Of a DNA stretch of 8,757 nt, positions 1 through 6,641 are shown one piece after another. Within the stretch, counting starts at the first letter, position 1; every line of letters begins with the position of its first letter. Where the stretch lies: NCBI GenBank assembly GCA_964651325.1, contig CAZYXP010000166.1, forward strand, positions 1 through 8,757. Reading direction: 5' to 3'. Under the pieces are notes generated by a model. The model saw only the letters and a program-made list of their open reading frames with translations. It did not search any database and was not told the DNA's origin. The stretch comes from JADFOB01 sp964651325 (GTDB taxonomy: Bacteria > Planctomycetota > Phycisphaerae > UBA1845). A program made the position numbers and the translations under genes.

Positions 1-435
1 GAAGCCAAGGACTACCTGAAGAGGGCGGCCATATCGGCTGATGCTTCGGTATACGACGGCGATGTATCCCAGCGCAGGAAGGCCACCAAAAAGGCGTGGA
101 GCTACTTGAAGCGGTCCCACATGCACGGCGGAGCCATTGGGGCGACGGCCTTGGCCCTGTGCGTCATGCTGGGGCTTTGTGGTCGGCCCAGTCGTTTGGC
201 GCGCAGCCTGGTTTCAGCTGCGCTGGGCGCGGGGTCGCTGGGCTATTCTGTGTATTGGCTACTCGCGGCCGTCCGGACCGCAAGCATGGGCGGCGCCGGC
301 GAGGCCAAGGCATCGCTGGAATGGCTGGCCGTCCCCAGCGCTGGACTGCTGATCGTAGGCGTGATCGCCTCCCTGGCTCTGTTCATCCAGCAGACATTCT
401 TCAAAGGTGGGGCAACAGCGCAAGCTGAAGCATAA
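1..435 (+). CDS. Small multi-pass membrane protein, 5' end outside window
   Basis: The reading frame is open from the first base to a TAA at 433-435, so only the last 144 residues are visible and the real start lies upstream. In-window TTG or ATG codons (106, 121) could start a shorter protein, but nothing favours them over a continuing frame. The first 44 visible residues are charged and soluble (YLKRAA, QRRKATKKAW) and end in a His-x-His motif (SHMH). Three hydrophobic segments follow, at about residues 45-60, 68-91 and 110-131, joined by short loops, with a short Ala-rich C-terminus. This fits an integral inner-membrane protein with three visible helices. I do not recognise the family and assign no function. 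It converges on the minus-strand lipoprotein gene across a 137-bp gap, so it does not belong to the secretin cluster's transcript. Confidence 0.7.
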   Translation, partial: EAKDYLKRAAISADASVYDGDVSQRRKATKKAWSYLKRSHMHGGAIGATALALCVMLGLCGRPSRLARSLVSAALGAGSLGYSVYWLLAAVRTASMGGAGEAKASLEWLAVPSAGLLIVGVIASLALFIQQTFFKGGATAQAEA

Positions 436-457
436 AGGGTCGCGGAATGGATTGGCC

Positions 458-553
458 GAATCAGAGCCGCTGGCGCAAGCCTGCGGACCTGCGGCGACCG
501 CGGGAACCTTCCTCGGCAGCATGCTACCCGGCTTGCGCCAGGTGCTCTGATTC
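458..553. terminator. Long imperfect inverted repeat between convergent genes, possible bidirectional terminator or dispersed palindrome
   Basis: Arms 458-481 and 530-553 are 24 nt each and pair at all but two positions (outer part GAATCAGAGC against GCTCTGATTC, inner part TGGCGCAAGCC against GGCTTGCGCCA). They enclose a 48-nt loop that itself holds GC-rich complementary stretches. The element sits between the ends of two convergent genes (435 and 573), the expected place for a transcription stop serving both strands. There is no clear T-run, so a standard intrinsic terminator is not proved. A dispersed palindromic repeat is an alternative that cannot be tested from one copy. Confidence 0.5.
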
Positions 554-572
554 AGGATGCCCGCCGAACCCG

Positions 573-1307
573 TCATGGTCCGTTTTGGGCTAGCTCGGCG
601 AGTCGTCGGCCTATCGGCGCCTCGCGCCAATGAAGCTCCGATCGTAACTTGGCCACCGTCATATTGCCCCGCCCGACAAGGCGCGCCACGGCCGTGAGCC
701 CTTCGGCCAACCGACCGATCTCCCGCGTCGCTTCGGGAATCGGATCATCCGTGCGAATCCTCCAGTCGCCATCTAGCCTGACCAGCCTTACCTCTTCGAG
801 CGGCACGCGTTTGGCAATCTGAAACGTCACCGTGGCGCGATCGCCGTCGATGCGCTGGCTGATAAGCTCGACGTCTCGCGAAAACACACCGGCGGCGTTC
901 ACCAGCGCCCGATGGTCGAATTCCCTGGCAACCGCGGTGCCGAATTGCTTCTTGACGGCAAGGGCAAGCGATCGATTTGCCAGCTCCAGCCGATCCAAAG
1001 CATAGAGGAGCGACACAACGTGCCGTGATTGCCTGGGATCCACAACGGCGCCGAGATCATCAAGGCGACCGGCCAGACGCAGGACGCGCGCCCGGCGCAC
1101 CAGCTCCATAGGGGATTCGACGTCGTGATGAGGCGAAGCCTCACCGATCACCGCGGGCATCTTGGATTCGGGATTGCGCCCCTGCCGATCGCAGCCTGCG
1201 ACAAGAAGGCAGACCCCCAGGCCGAACAAAACCCGGAAATCGAACAGGGAGGATTCACCCCAACCCAAACGACTACTTCTGGGCAAGATGCCTGGGGCCG
1301 TCGCCAC
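573..1307 (-). CDS. Predicted lipoprotein of unknown function (244 aa)
   Basis: The start is taken as GTG at 1307, because AGGGG lies 8 nt upstream and overlaps the stop codon of the preceding gene. The N-terminus has a long n-region, a hydrophobic core (about residues 26-38) and a lipobox VAGC with the lipidated Cys at 39. Residue +2 is Asp, which in enterobacteria favours inner-membrane retention; whether the rule holds here is unknown. Residues 66-140 look helical and rich in Arg and Leu. Residues 145-185 look like paired beta strands ending in LDGDWRIR. This resembles the strand pattern of NTF2-like or DUF4878-type domains, but only loosely. The last 50 residues are helical and basic. The 11-bp gap to the upstream lipoprotein gene implies co-transcription and probably translational coupling. 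The family is not recognised; the lipoprotein call rests on the signal peptide. Confidence 0.75.
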   Translation of the reverse strand: MATAPGILPRSSRLGWGESSLFDFRVLFGLGVCLLVAGCDRQGRNPESKMPAVIGEASPHHDVESPMELVRRARVLRLAGRLDDLGAVVDPRQSRHVVSLLYALDRLELANRSLALAVKKQFGTAVAREFDHRALVNAAGVFSRDVELISQRIDGDRATVTFQIAKRVPLEEVRLVRLDGDWRIRTDDPIPEATREIGRLAEGLTAVARLVGRGNMTVAKLRSELHWREAPIGRRLAELAQNGP

Positions 1308-1318
1308 AACCGCATCCC

Positions 1319-1882
1319 CTATACCGGATACTTAGGAACCCGAAATCGCTTCGTTTCCGAACGGGCACTCCGGCCGAATTCGTCTTCGAAGCGGGTGCTT
1401 AACTCGATTTCCTGTCCGGCAATGTCCTTGCTCGCCCAGCGCAAGTGAAAGAAGTATCCCGGACCCAACATGCCCGGTTTGGCGATTCGCGGCATCTGAT
1501 TGGTCGGGTAGTGCCAATCGCTCACGAGCGTACGCTCGAGCTGATTCGCGGCCGTGCGGTCGATCCGATACATTTCAATATGAAACATGCCGTCTCGGAG
1601 CACGGTCTCGTTCGTACCAAGATCCAGAAACACACGAAAGCGAATGCCCTCAGGATCGCGATCGCCTGCCCGATCGAGATTGAGCCACGGCTTGGCATCG
1701 TAGAGGCAATGCACGGCCACGACGGGGCGAGGCCTCTTGGCGCCCGACTTGCGCGCCGAGTATCCGTCATGAGTCGATCCGGGCGCCCGACACCCGCTAA
1801 GACCGACCAGCAAACAACCGCAAAATAGCAGGACTTGTGCTTGCCCGATTCGGCATGGATTTCGTCGGTTGGCAGCAATCAT
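1319..1882 (-). CDS. Predicted lipoprotein of unknown function (187 aa)
   Basis: The start is ATG at 1882, chosen over the longer frame reaching 1915 because a strong Shine-Dalgarno (GTAGGAG) lies 8 nt upstream and the resulting N-terminus is a compact lipoprotein signal: NRR charges, hydrophobic core at about residues 15-27, lipobox LSGC with Cys31. A basic linker follows (residues 32-52). The rest (about 53-187) looks like a beta-rich domain with striking segments: PWLNLD at 65-70, an Asp-rich stretch GDRDPEG at 73-79, SDWHYP at 121-126, and a C-terminal KRFRVPKYPV. The Asp-rich stretch resembles a calcium-binding loop but has no confirmed motif. It is the first gene of a two-lipoprotein unit, 192 bp downstream of the secretin gene and on the same strand. 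A pilotin or other assembly factor for that secretin is a possibility suggested only by position; size and fold do not match the small helical pilotins of known systems. Confidence 0.8.
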   Translation of the reverse strand: MIAANRRNPCRIGQAQVLLFCGCLLVGLSGCRAPGSTHDGYSARKSGAKRPRPVVAVHCLYDAKPWLNLDRAGDRDPEGIRFRVFLDLGTNETVLRDGMFHIEMYRIDRTAANQLERTLVSDWHYPTNQMPRIAKPGMLGPGYFFHLRWASKDIAGQEIELSTRFEDEFGRSARSETKRFRVPKYPV

Positions 1883-1890
1883 GGTAAGAA

Positions 1891-1897
1891 CTCCTAC
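1891..1897 (-). promoter_or_regulatory. Shine-Dalgarno site for the 187-aa lipoprotein
   Basis: The minus strand reads GTAGGAG here, with AGGAG 8 nt before the ATG at 1882. This near-consensus site decides the start of the gene and argues against the upstream in-frame codon at 1915. Confidence 0.75.
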
Positions 1898-1907
1898 ACC
1901 CGAGCCA

Positions 1908-1948
1908 GGCGTCACATTGGTCTCAAGGCGAACAGCGTCAATGACGCC
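1908..1948. promoter_or_regulatory. Operator-like palindrome GCGTCA-A-TGACGC with a third half-site
   Basis: Positions 1935-1947 form a perfect 6-bp inverted repeat around one central base. A third copy of the half-site, GGCGTCA, lies at 1908-1914 and pairs with TGACGCC at 1942-1948. The cluster is 27-66 bp upstream of the lipoprotein ATG, where an operator would be expected. The minus strand also reads TTGACG at 1936-1941, which resembles a -35 box, but no good -10 box follows at 16-18 bp. A regulator site is an inference from symmetry and position only. Confidence 0.3.
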
Positions 1949-1988
1949 AGTGTCGCGCGAATGCCGATTCGATGGACATCCCGTGTAG

Positions 1989-2008
1989 CACAGCGGCCCT
2001 CCGCTGTG
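1989..2008. terminator. Stem-loop downstream of the secretin gene
   Basis: CACAGCGG at 1989-1996 and CCGCTGTG at 2001-2008 form a perfect 8-bp GC-rich stem with a CCCT loop, 67 bp past the secretin stop codon on its transcribed side. No U-run follows on the minus strand, so it may act as a partial terminator or 3' stabiliser that lowers expression of the lipoprotein genes relative to the secretin gene. Confidence 0.4.
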
Positions 2009-2017
2009 TCCGGGCGG

Positions 2018-2053
2018 CGGATCGGCCGGGGGCAGCGGATCGGCCGGGGGCGG
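2018..2053. repeat. Two tandem copies of an 18-bp GC-rich unit
   Basis: The unit CGGATCGGCCGGGGGCAG at 2018-2035 is followed directly by a copy at 2036-2053 that differs at one base (A to G). It lies in the 192-bp gap just after the secretin gene. The core CGGCCG is self-complementary. No coding or regulatory role can be assigned; replication slippage is the simplest origin. Confidence 0.7.
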
Positions 2054-2074
2054 CTGAACTACACTTAGCGCTCG

Positions 2075-5000
2075 CTATTCGCTCGCGGAAGGCCCGCTCT
2101 TCGCTAGGCGCGGGCCGAACACCGGACCGGCCGACGCGCTCGTGGCGGGCCTCCGAGGAATCACCGGACCGTACGTCTTTGGCTTGGGGCCGAATCGCCT
2201 TTCTAACGGGGGAGTAATCTTGGATCGGCCCGGCGATGCGGCGGGATCACCAAGGTCGTCTGCGGCTTCCCGACCACCCATCAACGTCTCGTCCGGCGTG
2301 ATGCGCAGCCCCTCCATCAGCGGGCTCTCCCGGATGCTGTCGGACATGATGAACTTGTCCCGCTGCTCGATCGACATATCGTGCACATCCTCATCGGTTC
2401 GCAAAATGTCCACGGTCAATACGACAATCAATTCTGTTTTCGTGTGTGTCACGGCCGTCGTCCGGAACAGAAATCCGACGTAGGGAAGATCACCGAGAAT
2501 CGGAACCTTGTTTTCCGATTCGTCATCCGTGGACGTAATCAGCCCGCCGATGATGACGGTTTCGCCGTCTCGGACGGTGATGTTGGTCTCGACCTCTCGC
2601 GTGGAAAATACCGGCGAGGAAACGCCCTCGGTCAGCTGTAGGTTTTGGCCCGAAAAATTTGATAGCTCCTGCCGCAGGGCAATCGTAACGTAGCCGTCCG
2701 GGCTGATGTTCGGCGTGGCGGTCATCACGATACCGACGTCTTCGCTGCCGATGGTGGATTGGGTCTGACCCGTATCATTGAGCCGCGAGCTCTCCACAAA
2801 GGGAATCTGATCGGCGATTGTGATGTTGCCTTCTTCTCCATTGCGCACCATCAAGATCGGCCGCGACAGAGTTTCGAGTCGCGAATTCTGTTGCAACGCG
2901 TGGAGCAGAAAGCTGAAGTCCTGGCCGCTAACGGTGAAGTTGATGCCGCCCAACCCCGTCGGCGCCGCGCCCAGTGACGTGCCGAGGACATAGTCGAACT
3001 GATCGCCCGTGATGAGGCCGTTGGGGCCGACCACCGCGGTTTCCGAGAAGTTCAATTCCTGACCGGCCACCTCGACCCCCAACTCAACGTCGTCACGCAG
3101 CGCCACCTCCGCGATGAGCACGGAAATCATGACCTGCGGCTCGGGTCGATCGAGCTCATTGATCATCTGCATCGTCTCGTTGTACTTGCGCCGGCTCGTG
3201 CCGATGATCAGGCTGCTGCTGCCCGCCTCCGGATCCCCCACGGCTTCGATCGATACCTGCTGATCCATACGCCGCTGCGCGGATTCTTCGTCATCGGCGA
3301 GCCCCGTGGCGTCCTGCTCCTGAGTGATAAAGCCCTGAACGGCGCTGGCGATGTCCTGTGCATCGCGGAACTTGGCGGGAACCACCTCTACGACGCGATC
3401 CTCCGCTTCCTGGGCGTCCAGATAGCGAATGAGATCCTCGACCATTTGCAGATCGACTTCCGCCCCGGCGGCGATGATCGTGTTGGTCCGCGTGTCCGCC
3501 GTCAAACGTAGATTCTGACCGACCCGCGCGAATTCCGTGGACGCGAGCGTGTCGCCGAAGTTGAGTTGGCGAACGGTCTCCCCCTCACCCGTATCCGCCT
3601 CAAAGATATCCGTAATCTGAGTAACCATCGCCTCGGCATCCCCGTTGATCAGCTGGAACAACCGAATCTCGGATTGAATGGGCCGGATGGTGTCGAAGTC
3701 TCGAATCATCGCTTCGAGCATGGCCATGCTCGATGTCGGCGCCACCACCATCAGCGAATTTGTTCGCGGATCCGCCTGTACTTGAATATCCTGACGCAGC
3801 AGCTTGCGCACCGCACGGCGCCCGTCGGGGAGCGTCTCGGTCCACGAAAGAATCACGGCCCGCTCGTCGTCGCTGCCGGCGCTGTCGCCCAGCAAGCCGT
3901 CCGTGAGCAACGTGGCAAAATCATCCGCGAGCGCCTGCTTGAGCTGGATGATGCGGACCATCATTTCCACGGCGGGTTGTGACGTGTCCAGATCGGCGAT
4001 CATCTGGGCGATGTTCTCCATCGACGATGGCGCCGCCCAGACGATGATCGAATTGGTCCGCTCGTCGGCCTCGACCGCCAAGGCGTCCGCCCGCCCGCTG
4101 GAACCATCTTGCTGAGAGGCAAACAACGTATCGAGCTTCTCGGCCACCTGCGTGGCTCTGGCCATTTTCAGTGAGAAAATGCGGAATTGCTTGGCAATGC
4201 TGGAGGGTCGATCGAGGAGCTTCAGCAGATCAACCACGACCTCCTGATCGTCCCGAGATGCGCTGCAAATGATGCTGTTGGACGTTTCATCGGCCATGAT
4301 CACGATGGGCGTTCTCGATAGCTGTTCATCTTCGCTGCGGGAATCGAACAATTCCTGCATGCGCGGCGCCAATTTCGTGGCGCCGCCATGTTCGAGTGCA
4401 TAGACCACAAACACCGCCGTCATGGGGCCGGCCTTGACGTCCAGCCTCGCAATCAGATCCTCGGCCCGCTCCATCGCATCGCGCGTGGCCGCCACGACGA
4501 GGGCGTTGCTACGAGGGTCTGGGATGATCGTCGGTGCGGAAAAGGTATCCGTCTGCCCGGCCATGCCCTCGAACACCTGATCGAGCATCGCCGCCAACAC
4601 CGTCGCATCCGCGAGCTTGAGCTTGAACAATCGAACGGCGTCCATGAGCGGCTGTCGCTCCAGCGTCTCGACCAATTCCTTGATCTCCTCGAAATCCTCG
4701 ACGCTCGACGCCACAACCAACGCGTTGCTTCGCTCGTCCGCCACGACGACGGGCAAATCTTCCAACAATTCTTCAGCCCCGCGAAGCGTGCCCTTGCGTT
4801 CCCAAAGCTCGTCGATCTTGGTCTTCAAGTCGGCCGCGGATAGCCGCGTGAGCGAAATGATGCGAATCTGATCAAACAGCCGTACAGGTTGCGTATCCAA
4901 TTGCGCAGTGATCGCCAAGACCTCCTCGAGATTGGCCTCAGACGCTGAGACGATCAGGGCGTTGCTGCGAATATCCACACTCATAAACACGCGCTCTCGT

Positions 5001-6520
5001 TCCAATGCCGCGCTTCCGGCATCCGTGGCTTCCAAGGCCTCGAACCGCTGAGTAAGCAATTCCTCGAGGATCTGGCCGACTCGCGTGGCGTCGGAATGGT
5101 CCAGCCGGATGAGCGTCAGCGGAAACTTCATCGCCACAGCCGGGCGATCCAGCTCGGCCACCACCTTTTGGACCACCGACAGTTGTTCCGCGCGGCCGGC
5201 GAAAATCAACGTGTTGGTCCGGGCGTCGGCGAACAGCCCTACGTTGTAAACCAGCCCCGCGCCCATTTCATCGGTGGGAACCCCGTCTTCACCGCTGCCG
5301 TCGGGATCCTGTGACAGATCTTTGCCCTTGTCGAACATCTCTTGCAACGTCCCACTGACCGAGTCAGCATCCGCGAATCGAAGCGGAAACAGCCGCACGG
5401 TCATATCCTTGGCCGACGGCACGCCGTCGAGCAATTCGATCAACGCGCGAAGCGGCGCGAGGTTTTGCGGAGCCGCCTTCACGATCAGGCTGTTGGTTCC
5501 CTCATCCGGCGTGATCGTGGTCGTCTTCGCCAGATCGATTTCCGGCAGCTCTTCATAGCCGCCGCTCGGAAGCGCTTTGCTGATTTGAAGGCGGAGAATC
5601 GTCTCCTGCACATCTGCGCTGGTTTCGCTGGCCGCTAGCAACGACGTCACCACCTCCGCCAACTCGCTCGCTTTGGAATGCAGCAACGGAAAAATAGTGA
5701 GCTTCAGTTCGCTGAATCCTTCGACGGGCTCGACGTCCAGTTCATCAATGAGCTTTTGAATGCGCGGGCGATCCTTTTCCGGCGCGATAACCATGATCGA
5801 GTTGTTGGCGCTGTTGGGGATGATCTGGATTTCGTCGGTGGTGCCGCTCTTGGCGTTGATGGTCTGAAGAATCGTGCCAAGCTCCGTGGCCACGTCGGCG
5901 GCCTTGCGGTACTTGATGGGGAAGATCAACTGCTCGAAATCGACGATGCCGTCCTCTTCTTCGTCCACCTGTTCGATGATGGAAATAACGAAATCAAGAT
6001 CGTCGGGAAGGGCCGAAACAATCAAGAGCCGCGGCGAAAGCGCCTGCACCGAAACCTCGTCTTTCTCATCTTGGTTCGCACGGGTCAGCAGCTCCCGGAG
6101 CACCGGCTCGATGGTGGACGCAATCTCGTTGGCATCGCGCTTCTCGACCTTCACCAACTCAAGCACCTTCTCCTCGCCGGTGGCGTCCAACGCCCGAATC
6201 AACAGCTCCAACGTCTTGACCGCATCCTGCGGACCGGTCAGGAAAATCTGATCCCCAACGACCTCCACGGCAATCTCCGCGCCGATCAATCCATTGAGCT
6301 GCTCGGGCGGCAACTGGCTCAACAGCGCCGCGATCGCGTCATTGTCCAGCATATCAGCGGGCTCGGCCTGCGGCGGTGCGCCGCCCGGATCCTGCTGAGC
6401 GCGCAACGTGGCTACAGAGCCGGGCAGGCCCAGCGCAACCGCTGTTAGCGCCATCGCCACGCCCCATGCCGCCCATTTCCTGCTATCTATCGATTCGGTT
6501 TTGGTCTTCATCATGGCCAT
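2075..6520 (-). CDS. Giant GspD/PilQ-family secretin with twelve N-type modules (protein B)
   Basis: The ATG at 6520 has AGGA 9 nt upstream; ATGs at 6514 and 6511 are weaker alternatives. Residues 1-42 form a Sec signal peptide (KTK, core WGVAMALTAVALGLPGSVA). Residues 81-112 match the second half of an N module. Twelve full modules follow (about 119-186, 193-262, 271-365, 372-458, 463-542, 547-621, 626-694, 699-770, 775-845, 850-943, 948-1035, 1041-1124). Most carry the strand signature D-x-R-S/T-N-x-L/I-hydrophobic and end in LD. Residues 1129-1372 are the secretin pore: VMISVLIAEVAL, LSRPILMVRNGEEGNI, then VETNITVRDGETVIIGGL and VPILGDLPYVGFLF. The last 50 residues are Pro/Gly-rich and basic. 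Secretins form multimeric outer-membrane channels for type II and III secretion, type IV pili or phage export. Known members have two to four N domains; no N0 domain is apparent here. Which machine it serves is unknown. The family call is firm. Confidence 0.95.
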   Translation of the reverse strand: MAMMKTKTESIDSRKWAAWGVAMALTAVALGLPGSVATLRAQQDPGGAPPQAEPADMLDNDAIAALLSQLPPEQLNGLIGAEIAVEVVGDQIFLTGPQDAVKTLELLIRALDATGEEKVLELVKVEKRDANEIASTIEPVLRELLTRANQDEKDEVSVQALSPRLLIVSALPDDLDFVISIIEQVDEEEDGIVDFEQLIFPIKYRKAADVATELGTILQTINAKSGTTDEIQIIPNSANNSIMVIAPEKDRPRIQKLIDELDVEPVEGFSELKLTIFPLLHSKASELAEVVTSLLAASETSADVQETILRLQISKALPSGGYEELPEIDLAKTTTITPDEGTNSLIVKAAPQNLAPLRALIELLDGVPSAKDMTVRLFPLRFADADSVSGTLQEMFDKGKDLSQDPDGSGEDGVPTDEMGAGLVYNVGLFADARTNTLIFAGRAEQLSVVQKVVAELDRPAVAMKFPLTLIRLDHSDATRVGQILEELLTQRFEALEATDAGSAALERERVFMSVDIRSNALIVSASEANLEEVLAITAQLDTQPVRLFDQIRIISLTRLSAADLKTKIDELWERKGTLRGAEELLEDLPVVVADERSNALVVASSVEDFEEIKELVETLERQPLMDAVRLFKLKLADATVLAAMLDQVFEGMAGQTDTFSAPTIIPDPRSNALVVAATRDAMERAEDLIARLDVKAGPMTAVFVVYALEHGGATKLAPRMQELFDSRSEDEQLSRTPIVIMADETSNSIICSASRDDQEVVVDLLKLLDRPSSIAKQFRIFSLKMARATQVAEKLDTLFASQQDGSSGRADALAVEADERTNSIIVWAAPSSMENIAQMIADLDTSQPAVEMMVRIIQLKQALADDFATLLTDGLLGDSAGSDDERAVILSWTETLPDGRRAVRKLLRQDIQVQADPRTNSLMVVAPTSSMAMLEAMIRDFDTIRPIQSEIRLFQLINGDAEAMVTQITDIFEADTGEGETVRQLNFGDTLASTEFARVGQNLRLTADTRTNTIIAAGAEVDLQMVEDLIRYLDAQEAEDRVVEVVPAKFRDAQDIASAVQGFITQEQDATGLADDEESAQRRMDQQVSIEAVGDPEAGSSSLIIGTSRRKYNETMQMINELDRPEPQVMISVLIAEVALRDDVELGVEVAGQELNFSETAVVGPNGLITGDQFDYVLGTSLGAAPTGLGGINFTVSGQDFSFLLHALQQNSRLETLSRPILMVRNGEEGNITIADQIPFVESSRLNDTGQTQSTIGSEDVGIVMTATPNISPDGYVTIALRQELSNFSGQNLQLTEGVSSPVFSTREVETNITVRDGETVIIGGLITSTDDESENKVPILGDLPYVGFLFRTTAVTHTKTELIVVLTVDILRTDEDVHDMSIEQRDKFIMSDSIRESPLMEGLRITPDETLMGGREAADDLGDPAASPGRSKITPPLERRFGPKPKTYGPVIPRRPATSASAGPVFGPRLAKSGPSASE
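2405..3136 (-). other. Secretin pore domain of protein B
   Basis: This stretch encodes residues 1129-1372. It has the whole conserved order of the family: the IAEV strand, the SRPxL segment before the gate, the ITVRDGETVIIGGL hairpin and the closing VPxLGDxPxxGxLF motif. No stop or frameshift interrupts it, so the channel should be able to form. Confidence 0.92.
3149..6172 (-). repeat. Array of twelve N-type modules in protein B
   Basis: Coding sequence for residues 117-1124. Each module reads as strand, helix, variable loop, two strands, helix (the KH-like fold of secretin N1-N3 domains). Signature strands sit at about residues 162, 236, 339, 432, 516, 595, 668, 744, 819, 917, 1009 and 1099, giving spacings of 73-103 residues that vary mainly with loop length. 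Modules 5, 6 and 7 share RSNAL; modules 4, 9, 10 and 11 share RTN. Module 1 (SPRLLIV) and module 12 (GSSSLII) are the most diverged. Confidence 0.85.
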
Positions 6521-6529
6521 CCCGCGTCA

Positions 6530-6533
6530 TCCT
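6530..6533 (-). promoter_or_regulatory. Shine-Dalgarno site of the secretin gene
   Basis: The minus strand reads AGGA, 9 nt before the ATG at 6520 and 15 or more nt before the later in-frame ATGs, which favours the first ATG as the start. Confidence 0.5.
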
Positions 6534-6571
6534 AAGAAATCCGAACCGCGCCGATTAGGAAGCGGCCCCTA

Positions 6572-6595
6572 CCAGTACGCCGTCCAGCACGCCGC
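6572..6595. repeat. Two tandem 12-bp units in the A-B gap
   Basis: CCAGTACGCCGT is followed directly by CCAGCACGCCGC (10 of 12 identical). It lies in the 121-bp gap between genes A and B. I see no convincing promoter or terminator in this gap, which fits a shared transcript. Confidence 0.5.
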
Positions 6596-6641
6596 TCCCT
6601 CACGGTCGCGGTGTTGCCTTGGAGGCGGACATCACTCATCG

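Noticed and set aside
458..553. Insertion sequence or MITE ends
   Set aside because: No flanking target duplication and no transposase fragment are visible; a terminator or palindromic repeat explains it as well.
1029..1828. Plus-strand open frames opposite the two lipoprotein genes
   Set aside because: The minus-strand frames have signal peptides, lipoboxes and good ribosome sites; the plus-strand frames have none of these.
1936..1941. TTGACG on the minus strand as a -35 promoter box
   Set aside because: No acceptable -10 hexamer follows at 16-18 bp (the candidates match TATAAT at only two positions), and the same bases are part of a palindrome.
2018..2053. CRISPR array
   Set aside because: There are only two adjacent copies with no spacers between them.
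5678..6448. Plus-strand open frame of 256 codons inside the secretin gene
   Set aside because: It lies fully antisense to the N-module array, and its repeated Leu/Asp/Gln/Arg pattern mirrors the sense repeats rather than a separate protein.
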